Part shown: positions 28,582 to 36,725 of the stretch, piece by piece
Position numbering within the stretch: the first letter of the stretch is position 1
Layout: every line of letters begins with the position of its first letter
Origin: Prevotella sp.
Lineage (GTDB): Bacteria > Bacteroidota > Bacteroidia > Bacteroidales > Bacteroidaceae
Length of the DNA stretch: 44,967 bases
Reading direction: 5' to 3'
NCBI GenBank assembly: GCA_017964785.1
Contig: JAGCRH010000053.1
Span: forward strand, 1 to 44,967
Notes under the pieces: generated by a model
Seen by the model: only the letters and a program-made list of their open reading frames with translations
Told to the model about the DNA's origin: nothing
Databases searched by the model: none
Made by a program: the position numbers and the translations under genes

Positions 28582-29493
28582 ATGTTGAAGAATAGCCTCA
28601 TACTGATCGCTGACAGTGGTAGCACAAAGGCTGACTGGACGCTTCTTAACCCATCCGACCGTGATGGAAATGGCATAATCGCCACGTTTCAAACTCAGGG
28701 TATCACGCCCATCCACCAGACACCTGAACAGATCAGGCAGATTATCGGACAGGAACTGGTACAACAACTGTCATCCTTCCCCCGAGCCCGTCTGATAGAC
28801 TCTGGCGTTCTGGAAACACCATTGCTGTCAAACCTCAATGTGGTGTTCTATGGTAGCGGATGTACACCAGTCCATGCACCACACATGCGTCAGTTGCTGA
28901 CGAGTGTCCTCTCGACGCAGACTGTTGAGGTATATAGTGACCTGATGGGTGCTGCCCGCGCCCTCTGCCAACAGGAGGAGGGTATTGCCTGTATCCTGGG
29001 AACAGGAGCCAATAGTTGCCTGTACAACGGACAGGAAATCGTGCAGAACACTCCTGCACTGGGCTATATCTTGGGCGACGAGGGTGGCGGTTCCGTGCTG
29101 GGACGAATGTTCATGAATGCTATCTTCAAGAATCCAGACTTTGCGAGCATCCGGGATGAGTACCTGAGTAAAGAGAAACTAACGCAGGCCGATGTTATCC
29201 GTAAAGTCTATCATGAACCCATGGCCAATCGCTTCCTGGCTACCACCTCCTTATTTATTGGTGAACATCTTGACAATCCACTTTTGCAACAGTTGGTGGT
29301 TGATAATTTCCGCAGTTTCTTCCAGCGAAACATCAAGCCCTACGGTCGTCGTGACCTGCCTGTCAGTTTTGTAGGTAGCATGGCCCAACACTATCCCGAC
29401 CAGTTGAAAGCAGCAGCCCGTGCGGAAGGTTTTATCATCGGACATGTTGCCAAGAGCCCAATGGAAGGTTTGGTTACATACCATAAGAAATGA
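28582..29493 (+). CDS. BadF/BadG-family kinase, GlcNAc-kinase-like
   Basis: 303 aa ASKHA-fold ATPase. Phosphate-1 motif IADSGSTKADW, then ILGTGANSCLYNG and GYILGDEGGGSVLG, which are hallmarks of the N-acetylglucosamine kinase branch of the BadF/BadG/BcrA/BcrD family. Likely phosphorylates an amino sugar in the cytosol during glycan or cell-wall recycling. It has its own promoter and ends at a strong terminator. No other amino-sugar gene is adjacent, so the substrate is inferred from the family only. Confidence 0.85.
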   Translation: MLKNSLILIADSGSTKADWTLLNPSDRDGNGIIATFQTQGITPIHQTPEQIRQIIGQELVQQLSSFPRARLIDSGVLETPLLSNLNVVFYGSGCTPVHAPHMRQLLTSVLSTQTVEVYSDLMGAARALCQQEEGIACILGTGANSCLYNGQEIVQNTPALGYILGDEGGGSVLGRMFMNAIFKNPDFASIRDEYLSKEKLTQADVIRKVYHEPMANRFLATTSLFIGEHLDNPLLQQLVVDNFRSFFQRNIKPYGRRDLPVSFVGSMAQHYPDQLKAAARAEGFIIGHVAKSPMEGLVTYHKK

Positions 29494-29524
29494 AAAGGCG
29501 CGACTCAAAACGAGCCGCGCTTTT
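29494..29524. terminator. Bidirectional intrinsic terminator
   Basis: A-run, stem GCGCGACTC/GAGCCGCGC (one mismatch) with loop AAAAC-type bases, then TTTTCTTT. The A and T tracts flank both sides, so it can end both the kinase (+) and gpmI (-) transcripts. Confidence 0.85.
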
Positions 29525-29545
29525 CTTTATTATATGATGTTACGG

Positions 29546-31066
29546 TTAATCCGTAATCAGGTTCTCACCCGTCATGTCGGCAGGCTGCTCCAATCCCATG
29601 ATGTGCAGAACGGAAGGAGCCACGTCGGCCAGGCGACCGTCCTTCACAGTGGCGCTGTTGTTGTTCGTCACGTAGATAAACGGCACAGGGTTGAGTGAGT
29701 GTGCAGTGTTGGGCGTACCATCGGGGTTGATAGCGTTGTCTGCATTACCGTGGTCGGCAATGATGATAGCCTCGTAGTCGTTGGCCTTGGCAGCCTCGAT
29801 AACCTCACGCACACAGTTGTCCACAGCCCAGACAGCCTTGGCAATGGCGTTGTAGATACCCGTATGACCCACCATATCACCGTTGGCGAAGTTCACGACG
29901 ATGAAGTCGTACTTGGCCTCGTTGATGGCAGCCACAAGTTTGTCCTTCACCTCATAGGCGCTCATCTCGGGCTTTAAATCGTAGGTAGCCACCTTTGGAG
30001 AGGGCACCAGGATACGATCTTCATTCTCATAAGGAGCCTCACGACCACCATTGAAGAAGAAGGTCACGTGTGCATATTTCTCCGTCTCGGCAGTATGGAG
30101 TTGCTTCTTGCCCTGCTTGCTCAGGTACTCGCCCAGGGTGTCCTCTACATTCTCCTTGGGGAAGAGGATATGAACACCCTTGAAGTTAGCATCGTATGGG
30201 GTCATGCAGTAGTATTGCAGTCCTGGGATGGTCTTCATACCCTGCTCAGGCATATCCTCCTGCGTCAGGGCGATGGTCATCTCCTTGGCACGGTCGTTAC
30301 GGAAGTTGATGAAGATGACGACATCACCTTCTTCGATAGTGCCATTGACAGAAGCATTGTGAATCGGCTTGATGAACTCATCCGTCACACCCTCGTCGTA
30401 ACTCTCTTGCATGGCCTGAACCATATCCGTAGCCTGCTTACCCGTGCCGTTCACGATCAGGTCGTAGCCCTCCTTCACACGCTCCCAGCGCTTGTCACGA
30501 TCCATGGCGTAGAAACGACCTACAATCGAAGCGATGGCAGCATCATTGGCAGCACAGACCTTCGAAACCTGCTCGATAAAGCCCTTACCACTCTTGGGGT
30601 CGGTATCACGACCGTCCATATAGCAGTGTACAAACACCTGATTTTTCAAACCGTATGCCTTACCGATTTCGATGAGTTTGAACAGATGGTCGAGGCTGGA
30701 GTGCACACCACCATCGCTAGTCAGACCCATTAGGTGCAATTTCTTGTTGTTTTCCTTGGCGTAGGTATAGGCAGCCTTTACCTGGGGATTCTCCATGATA
30801 GAGCCATCCTTGCAGGCACGGTTGATCTTCACCAGATCCTGATACACGATGCGTCCAGCACCGATATTGAGGTGACCCACCTCTGAGTTACCCATCTGAC
30901 CGTCGGGCAGACCGACATCCTCACCAGAGGCCTGCAACTGAGAGTGGGCTGATGTTGCTGTTAACAGATCGAGGTAAGGTGTGGGGGTATTAAAAATCAC
31001 GTCACCCTTACCATGCTTACCGATTCCCCATCCGTCGAGAATCATCAAAAGTGCTTTCTTTGCCAT
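29546..31066 (-). CDS. gpmI: 2,3-bisphosphoglycerate-independent phosphoglycerate mutase
   Basis: 506 aa, full length. Interconverts 3- and 2-phosphoglycerate in glycolysis using two Mn ions. N-terminal [11 protein letters not shown] and [14 protein letters not shown] (phosphoserine nucleophile), [43 protein letters not shown] and [10 protein letters not shown] (metal ligands) are intact. Transcribed alone, from a -7 at 31109-31116 to the terminator at 29494-29524. Confidence 0.97.
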   Translation of the reverse strand: MAKKALLMILDGWGIGKHGKGDVIFNTPTPYLDLLTATSAHSQLQASGEDVGLPDGQMGNSEVGHLNIGAGRIVYQDLVKINRACKDGSIMENPQVKAAYTYAKENNKKLHLMGLTSDGGVHSSLDHLFKLIEIGKAYGLKNQVFVHCYMDGRDTDPKSGKGFIEQVSKVCAANDAAIASIVGRFYAMDRDKRWERVKEGYDLIVNGTGKQATDMVQAMQESYDEGVTDEFIKPIHNASVNGTIEEGDVVIFINFRNDRAKEMTIALTQEDMPEQGMKTIPGLQYYCMTPYDANFKGVHILFPKENVEDTLGEYLSKQGKKQLHTAETEKYAHVTFFFNGGREAPYENEDRILVPSPKVATYDLKPEMSAYEVKDKLVAAINEAKYDFIVVNFANGDMVGHTGIYNAIAKAVWAVDNCVREVIEAAKANDYEAIIIADHGNADNAINPDGTPNTAHSLNPVPFIYVTNNNSATVKDGRLADVAPSVLHIMGLEQPADMTGENLITD

Positions 31067-31108
31067 AATTTATTCTTATTTTAATGTCTTTTTTCTGTTT
31101 TGCGGGTG

Positions 31109-31187
31109 CAAAGTTACGAAAAATCATCTAATTTTACCATTCTTTTTTCATAATAATTTGCTGGTTCAGTTTTTTTGTGTAATTTTG
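31109..31187. promoter_or_regulatory. Divergent promoters of gpmI and the DUF4348-like gene
   Basis: Minus strand TAACTTTG (31109-31116) for gpmI. Plus strand TTG (31158-31160), 19-base spacer, TAATTTTG (31180-31187) for the lipoprotein gene. The two are about 60 bases apart and do not overlap. Confidence 0.7.
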
Positions 31188-31225
31188 CGGCCGAAATTAG
31201 TCACCATAACCATATACATTAGATT

Positions 31226-31855
31226 TTGAAACACATAGTTGGCATTTTATCAGTAGCATTGCTGTTAGACGGATGTCTGATGATGGCATGCTGTGGAGGA
31301 TTAGGTCATGAAGATTCCAATGTGGTGGACTCTGGCCAGGTGATTCTGAAAGATTCTGTAACCAAAGCCGATCATCTGGCATCTGAGATGGCATTACAAG
31401 TGGAGAGTGGAATCGTGTTGGAACAGGTACGTAACATCTACAACATTGTCAAACACGAGAGTCAAAACCTGGGCGGGAGCGTAGACAGCGACCTGCTCGA
31501 TAAGGCTTATTGTTCAAAGTCGTGGAACGAATTGCTGGCGGCTGTACGCAGAAAGGAGTTCCAAACAAACAATATGTTCTTTGAAGTCAACCACTGGACG
31601 ATGGCCTATGACACAAATATCGTCAGTTTCGACGAGTTTGAGGTCAAGTACTGCCATATCGGTGCCGACAATGAACGTTTTGCCAGCATCGACTTCACCG
31701 TATATACCCCTGATACCTATATGCCTGCACGTGTTGACCTGGTGTACGAGGATGGAGAATGGAAGATTGACAATTTCCATCATCTGAAATACATGATGGA
31801 TATGAAGGAATGCATGTGGGAGTTTTTGCAGAACGACCACTTAGAATTCATCTGA
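31226..31855 (+). CDS. DUF4348-like secreted protein, TTG start
   Basis: 209 aa. The frame opens with TTG at 31226; a stop codon lies directly upstream in frame, the first internal Met is residue 19, and the promoter fits a leader of about 30 bases, so a TTG start is the best reading. The N-terminus (KHIVGILSVALLLDGCLMMACC) is hydrophobic with two possible lipidated cysteines; the first would have Asp before Gly-Cys, an atypical lipobox. The rest ends in a compact domain (PARVDLVYEDGEWKIDNFHH) resembling DUF4348/DUF3828 proteins. Function unknown. It stands alone between gpmI and a convergent nuclease gene. Confidence 0.7.
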   Translation: MKHIVGILSVALLLDGCLMMACCGGLGHEDSNVVDSGQVILKDSVTKADHLASEMALQVESGIVLEQVRNIYNIVKHESQNLGGSVDSDLLDKAYCSKSWNELLAAVRRKEFQTNNMFFEVNHWTMAYDTNIVSFDEFEVKYCHIGADNERFASIDFTVYTPDTYMPARVDLVYEDGEWKIDNFHHLKYMMDMKECMWEFLQNDHLEFI

Positions 31856-31890
31856 AAAAACGAGGTTCAACTGACCATTGCCAAAGGTTT

Positions 31891-32718
31891 CTATTTGTCA
31901 AGTAGAGAATACCCCAAGTTGTTTATTTTGCAGGCAGCAATAATCTGGTCGATGACCTCGTCCATTTTGGGGACGGGGGCCACATAGTAGGTGGGATAGT
32001 CGGGACAGAGCACCACTAAATTCATTGCCTTGATGCGGATGCCGTAGTTTTTCTCTAACATATAACGGTAGAGGTTCTGCTGCATACAATAATGATAATA
32101 AGGTGTATCGGGCAGACTGATACCGTTGAAGCCACGCTTGCCGGCAAAGCCCTCGACAATGGGAGCACCCTGCGTGTTCACCACCTTGCCACTGCGCTTC
32201 CAGTCGTAGATAGTAAACTCACCGTCAGCCTCCTTGCAGATCATGTCGATGGTGCCAGCAATATTCAGTTCCGTATCGAAGACAGGCCACTCCTGACGAT
32301 AGGGCGCAATACGGTAATCTTTAACAAAACAGAGGAAATGCTGCTTTTCCCGTTCCACGCTGATATGCTCGACGGCTCCTGCATACTCAAAGGCATAGTC
32401 GGTTCCGAAAGAGCCATCACGGAAAAAGTTCTCCGTCTGTTCGTGTACGAACGTGCCCACCTCGCAGGCCATCTTGCTGTTACGGTCCCATTTCGTCAGC
32501 GTCTCTTCGATGGGGATGCCGTAGCGCTCCCACTGCCGACGGGCTGCTGCCTCCGCATCGAAGCGTTCAAAGAAATAGGCTATCAGTGAACTGACGGACA
32601 AGAGCCGCTGTTGGCCTTTGTACGTGTAAATATGGCCCTCTGGCTCAAAGTCGATGTACTGGTCTTGTTCATACAGACCGGCATCGGTGAAGGACTGCAT
32701 TTTTTCCTGTAGTGTCAT
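31891..32718 (-). CDS. PD-(D/E)XK superfamily nuclease-like protein
   Basis: 275 aa from the ATG at 32718; the longer frame to 32751 crosses the -7 element. Motifs match the RecB/Cas4-like PD-(D/E)XK fold: His in GTFVHEQTE, Glu and Asp in EWPVFDTELNIAGTIDMI, the DWK motif in FTIYDWKRSGK, and the YCMQQNLYRYML (QxxxY) helix. All metal-binding residues are present, so nuclease activity is plausible. There is no helicase, CRISPR or phage gene nearby. It could act in repair, recombination or defence; I cannot decide which. Confidence 0.8.
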   Translation of the reverse strand: MTLQEKMQSFTDAGLYEQDQYIDFEPEGHIYTYKGQQRLLSVSSLIAYFFERFDAEAAARRQWERYGIPIEETLTKWDRNSKMACEVGTFVHEQTENFFRDGSFGTDYAFEYAGAVEHISVEREKQHFLCFVKDYRIAPYRQEWPVFDTELNIAGTIDMICKEADGEFTIYDWKRSGKVVNTQGAPIVEGFAGKRGFNGISLPDTPYYHYCMQQNLYRYMLEKNYGIRIKAMNLVVLCPDYPTYYVAPVPKMDEVIDQIIAACKINNLGYSLLDK

Positions 32719-32738
32719 TATCTTTCTTTTTTTGTCCG

Positions 32739-32746
32739 CAAAGGTA
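32739..32746 (-). promoter_or_regulatory. -7 element of the PD-(D/E)XK nuclease gene
   Basis: TACCTTTG on the minus strand, 20 bases before the ATG. No clear TTG at the expected distance. Confidence 0.6.
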
Positions 32747-32790
32747 CGCATTTTTTCTTAATTCTTAGTTCTTTATTCTCATTTTATTCG

Positions 32791-32798
32791 TATCTTTG
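32791..32798 (+). promoter_or_regulatory. -7 element of the aldo/keto reductase gene
   Basis: TATCTTTG, 26 bases before the ATG at 32825. The -33 region is TT-rich but without a clean TTG. Confidence 0.65.
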
Positions 32799-32824
32799 CA
32801 ACCAGAATACCAAAAACAATTAGT

Positions 32825-33796
32825 ATGAAGGAACTGTATCTGGCGGATAAGAACCGTTACACGAATGGGATGGAGTACGAGCGCTGTGGGCGTTCAGGTG
32901 TATTATTGCCTAAGGTGAGCCTCGGCTTCTGGCATAATTTCGGAAGCGTGGATCCCTACGAACGGAGCCGGGAGATTACCCACTACGCCTTCGATCATGG
33001 TATCACCCACTTCGACTTAGCCAACAACTACGGTCCTGTCTATGGCTCTGCTGAGGAGACGCTGGGACGACTCATGGACGAGGATTTCCGTCCTTATCGT
33101 GACGAACTCTTCATCTCGACGAAAGCAGGCTACGACATGTGGCCTGGGCCTTACGGCGACTGGGGGAGCAGGAAGTACCTGATGGCCTCGCTCGACCAGA
33201 GTCTGAAACGGATGAGGATAGACTATGTGGACCTCTTCTATAGTCACCGCTACGATCCCAACACCCCGTTGGAAGAGACACTGCAGGCATTGGTGGATAT
33301 TGTCCGTCAGGGCAAGGCCCTCTATGTAGGCATCTCCAACTGGCCCCTTGAACCGCTTCGCTTCGGCTATGACTATCTGAAAGCGCACGATGTGCCCTTG
33401 CTAATCTATCAGGGACGGCTCAATATGCTTGACCGCAAGCCGCAGGACGAGGGTATCCTCGATTTCTGCGCTGAGAAAGGGGTGGGGTTCATCGCCTTCT
33501 CTCCGTTGGCACAGGGGCTGCTGACAGACCGCTACCTGAACGGTATTCCGGCAGACAGTAGGATGGCCAAGGAGAAGTTCCTGAGAAAAGAGATGCTGAC
33601 ACCGCAACTCTTAGAGAAACTAAAGTATTACAATGAGGTGGCAGGCAGCCGCAGTGAGACACTGGCAGAGATGGCACTCGCCTGGATCCTCCACCAGAAA
33701 GGCGTCACCTCCGTACTCGTTGGGGCCAGTAGCACGGCTCAGTTAGAGAAGAACCTCAAAAGCGTCAGTGCCGCCCCGTTTGGCGAGGAACTATAA
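32825..33796 (+). CDS. Aldo/keto reductase, YghZ (L-glyceraldehyde-3-P reductase) type
   Basis: 323 aa NADPH-dependent (beta/alpha)8 oxidoreductase. The catalytic tetrad is visible: Asp in THFDLANNYG, Tyr in the same motif, Lys in FISTKAGYDMWPGPYGDWGS and His in YSHRYDPNTP. The MWPGPYGDWGSRKYL segment is characteristic of the YghZ/AKR14 group, which reduces aldehydes such as L-glyceraldehyde-3-phosphate and methylglyoxal. Cytosolic. Ends 7 bases from the convergent DUF3108 gene. Confidence 0.9.
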   Translation: MKELYLADKNRYTNGMEYERCGRSGVLLPKVSLGFWHNFGSVDPYERSREITHYAFDHGITHFDLANNYGPVYGSAEETLGRLMDEDFRPYRDELFISTKAGYDMWPGPYGDWGSRKYLMASLDQSLKRMRIDYVDLFYSHRYDPNTPLEETLQALVDIVRQGKALYVGISNWPLEPLRFGYDYLKAHDVPLLIYQGRLNMLDRKPQDEGILDFCAEKGVGFIAFSPLAQGLLTDRYLNGIPADSRMAKEKFLRKEMLTPQLLEKLKYYNEVAGSRSETLAEMALAWILHQKGVTSVLVGASSTAQLEKNLKSVSAAPFGEEL

Positions 33797-33803
33797 GCGG
33801 CTT

Positions 33804-34652
33804 TTAGTTGATCTTCGAAGTCATCGGACTGCGAACACCTGAGTAACCCTTGAGGAAAGCCTTGGCGGAGCCGAAACTGAGGAACATATCCAGACGTACG
33901 GGGATATGGTTCTGGTCGTCGGTGATATAGAACCGGATCAACTCATGGCTCTTGCCGTCCTCACGCTCATAGAACGAGAATACCAGACAACGGAACTTTT
34001 CCTTTGTACCGTTCATCTTGAAGTTCTCCTTACCACGGTATTCGAGCCAGGAGTTCGTCAGGTGACGAGCATCACTGATAGGCATGGCGATGGTCTGGTG
34101 CTTCTTCATCTTCGAGGCATCGAAGTTACGGGCACGGAGGAAGATAGACATCATATCGTAGATACAGTTCTTATAGGTGCTGGTTTTCCAGTGCTGCTCG
34201 CCATCGGCATCAATACGGTGCTTCTTCAACTGGCAGTTGCCATTAGGATAAGAGTACCAGATCTCATCCACGTAGTAACGGCTGCCTTCACGGGCTCCCT
34301 TGCGGAAATAAAGCGGTGAGAGGTCGGGGTTACAGTAACTGAGCAGCGTGTCGCGCATCATGAAATATTTATCGAGTTTACTGTTGCCTCGGGTGATAAG
34401 ATACGACTTCCAGGCATCCTTGCCCTCAAACTTCGTCATCTTGGTATCCATCGAAGCTGATCCTACCTTCACCCAGATGAACTGCCAGTTGAAGTAGAGG
34501 TCGTATTCAAGGGCCTCACCCGACTTAAATGCCGTATTGTCTATGCCACACTGGGCAGAAACAGATAAAGGTAAAAAGGTAAAAAGGTAAAAAGGTAAAA
34601 GACATCTTACCATACCTGTTACCATATCATATACTTTTTTCTTCATATCCAT
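33804..34652 (-). CDS. DUF3108 envelope protein
   Basis: 282 aa with a signal peptide whose core, [18 protein letters not shown], is encoded by the GGTAAAAA octamer repeat (complementary strand). Mature protein opens CGIDNTAFKSGEALEYDLYFNW, typical of DUF3108, a periplasmic all-beta family of unknown function. Start at 34652, or at the Met two codons later. Third gene of a minus-strand operon behind the Ig-like lipoprotein (11-base gap). Confidence 0.82.
   Translation of the reverse strand: MDMKKKVYDMVTGMVRCLLPFYLFTFLPLSVSAQCGIDNTAFKSGEALEYDLYFNWQFIWVKVGSASMDTKMTKFEGKDAWKSYLITRGNSKLDKYFMMRDTLLSYCNPDLSPLYFRKGAREGSRYYVDEIWYSYPNGNCQLKKHRIDADGEQHWKTSTYKNCIYDMMSIFLRARNFDASKMKKHQTIAMPISDARHLTNSWLEYRGKENFKMNGTKEKFRCLVFSFYEREDGKSHELIRFYITDDQNHIPVRLDMFLSFGSAKAFLKGYSGVRSPMTSKIN
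34565..34600 (-). repeat. GGTAAAAA octamer repeat encoding the DUF3108 signal-peptide core
   Basis: Four GGTAAAAA units on the plus strand; read on the minus strand they encode [11 protein letters not shown]. Nearly the same peptide is encoded at 16798-16833 and 41415-41448 in unrelated proteins. Confidence 0.9.
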
Positions 34653-34663
34653 TTTTCTACTTT

Positions 34664-36664
34664 TTACAGTCTGATTCCTTTTGTCTTGAGGTACTCGATA
34701 CCGAGTTGCTTGGCACGTTCGACATTACGGTTCTTGAGTTGCTTGGCCTTGTCGGGTTTCTGCTTGGTAATCGCCAGAGGCTTCTGCTTAAAACGGGGCG
34801 TGGAGGTCAGGTTCCAGGATTCTGTGACATCCCACTTCTCCTTGCACTCTATCTCCCTCGGATAATAATACACGGCCTCCGCCTGACGGTCGGCATCATA
34901 GTCGCCTGTATCCCATTGCCCGTTGTTGTTGGCATCAATATAGGCACAGAAATAGTATTTGCCAGGACTGACATAATTGAACTTAGCCGAATTTCCTTCA
35001 ACACGTACTTCCTTCAATACACCACCGGAACTGTTCAGCATCTGTACGACAATGGTAGAGTCGACAGCATCCACACCACTGATATTGAACAGCAACGAAC
35101 TGTACTCTTCTGTCTTTTTCACCCTGATGCCCTGTTTGTAGGGATTTGACACAAGACCGTATAAATCCACGAAAGCCGCAGAGTCAATCTCAAGACTGTA
35201 TTCCAGACCGGGCTTCCAGTCTGCAATAATTTCGTACTGCCGGATGGCATTCTCCACAGGACGGAACTCGCACTCTGCCTTATACCAGAGGGTGTCTATC
35301 TGCGAATAGAGATGGACGGCAGAGGTGTCGCAATACATTAACGGCACTGGCATCTCGATGGTCACTTTCTCATCGGGATTCAACTGCGAGGGTACATTAT
35401 ATTTCGGTTCCAACGCCTTTACGGGATAGATGGAGTCGTACTTCTCCTCCCGTTTCTTTTTCTTTTCCTGTTCCTTCTGCCATTTCTCTATTTCCTTGGC
35501 CTGCTCCTTCATGCGCTTCTCGTAGGGTACCTTTGCCAAGGCCTCAAGGGCTGAGTCGGTTTGTAACACCAGATTACCCAGCGTGTCTGTCATCCGATAG
35601 GAGATATCCATCATCAGGGTGTCTATATTGACAAGCATCGTGTCGCGCAACCAGTAGTGGATGGTGTCACGCTGCTCGTTGGTCTCAATGACAAAGGCAC
35701 TGTCGGCATTGAAGTTCAGACCTTTGATTTCCGGCAAGAGGGAGTCGCCATAAGTGAAATACATCGAGAACTTGTTCGGTTCCACACGCTCCGTCTTCAA
35801 CAGCGAACGGTCTGTCTGCGTATGGGTAAAGGCAAGCAGTGTGATATCGTCGGGCAGGAAATGGGTATAGGGCACCTGCAACAGGGCATCAATATGCAGC
35901 GAGTCGCGCCAGACGGTATCTGTACGGGTATCGGGCTTCGATGAGGGCTCGAAGATGTCGTGGCTGAAGGCAATCATCTCACTCTTCTGTGTAAAACGGA
36001 AGTCTCCGTCGTTTTCCTGTAAGGCATAGGCCCGATACGTACCAGGTGCCACACCCTTCACCACGAAATGCCCGCTGCCGTCAGTACGTGACACACGCAT
36101 CATAGGCTTGGTCTTGAAGGCGGAGTCAGTCAGGTCGGCATAGAGTCCGACAGAGATACCCTTCACGGGTTCCAGATTGCTGGCATCCAGCACATAGCCC
36201 GATACCTCGAAGGTATCAATCTGCTCACCCGTTGAGAAACTATAGGTGAAGTTACCCATCGGATTACCTTCATTGTTGTCGCTGATAGCATCACTGAAGT
36301 CAATGGTATAGGTGGTGTTCTCCTTGAGCGTGTCCTTCAGTTCTACTACAATCTTCTTACCGGCAGCCTTGATCTCTGGCATCTCCAACTGAGGGGGCGA
36401 GACGACGACCTTGTTCGTCGCATCTTCCAGTTTGATGTATTCATCGAAATAGATCGTCACTTTCTTTTGTTTCACATTCGTGGCCTGATCCGCTGGTGAT
36501 GCCCCAATGACCTGTGGCGGGTCATCATCGTACCAGCCGCCATCGGGCGATCCCATCCTGGCACAAGAAGAAAAGAGGTAAGAAGTGAGAGGCAAGAGGT
36601 AAGAGATTACCCCTGCCGCCACAAGCATCCGCATATATTCTGTATTGCCTTTCCTCTTTGACAT
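34664..36664 (-). CDS. Lipoprotein with SbsA-type Ig-like domain
   Basis: 666 aa. The signal peptide (core SYLLPLTSYLFSSC, Cys about 34) is built from the heptamer repeat. An Ig-like/SbsA (Big_5) domain follows (about 48-150: PPQVIGASPADQATNVKQKK, ending YSFSTG), then carboxypeptidase-regulatory or SdrD-B-like beta modules (YVLDASNLEPVKGISVGLYA; AYIDANNNGQWDTGDYD) and a Lys/Glu-rich coiled segment (about 390-420). A surface or periplasmic envelope role is inferred; no enzyme motif is seen. It sits between the acyl-adenylating enzyme and DUF3108 in one operon, an order I believe to be common in Bacteroidales. Confidence 0.8.
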   Translation of the reverse strand: MSKRKGNTEYMRMLVAAGVISYLLPLTSYLFSSCARMGSPDGGWYDDDPPQVIGASPADQATNVKQKKVTIYFDEYIKLEDATNKVVVSPPQLEMPEIKAAGKKIVVELKDTLKENTTYTIDFSDAISDNNEGNPMGNFTYSFSTGEQIDTFEVSGYVLDASNLEPVKGISVGLYADLTDSAFKTKPMMRVSRTDGSGHFVVKGVAPGTYRAYALQENDGDFRFTQKSEMIAFSHDIFEPSSKPDTRTDTVWRDSLHIDALLQVPYTHFLPDDITLLAFTHTQTDRSLLKTERVEPNKFSMYFTYGDSLLPEIKGLNFNADSAFVIETNEQRDTIHYWLRDTMLVNIDTLMMDISYRMTDTLGNLVLQTDSALEALAKVPYEKRMKEQAKEIEKWQKEQEKKKKREEKYDSIYPVKALEPKYNVPSQLNPDEKVTIEMPVPLMYCDTSAVHLYSQIDTLWYKAECEFRPVENAIRQYEIIADWKPGLEYSLEIDSAAFVDLYGLVSNPYKQGIRVKKTEEYSSLLFNISGVDAVDSTIVVQMLNSSGGVLKEVRVEGNSAKFNYVSPGKYYFCAYIDANNNGQWDTGDYDADRQAEAVYYYPREIECKEKWDVTESWNLTSTPRFKQKPLAITKQKPDKAKQLKNRNVERAKQLGIEYLKTKGIRL

Positions 36665-36725
36665 CTTCTCTTTTCTCGCTTATTTACATTTCTCTTACTT
36701 CTCACCTCTTACCTCTCACCTCTCA
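36568..36725 (-). repeat. Heptamer repeats flanking the start of the Ig-like lipoprotein gene
   Basis: Two tracts. 36568-36612 (AGAGGTAAGAAGTGAGAGGC style) encodes the lipoprotein signal-peptide core. 36690-36722 (CTTACTTCTCACCTCTTACC style) fills the gap upstream, and contains the stop codon of the acyl-adenylating enzyme gene (TGA at 36716-36718). Confidence 0.85.

Noticed and set aside
30068-30733. 221-codon frame antisense to gpmI
   Set aside because: gpmI is complete and highly conserved on the other strand; the frame matches no family I recognise.
31891-32718. Cas4 of a CRISPR system
   Set aside because: No cas1/cas2 or repeats, and no cysteine cluster of the Cas4 type.
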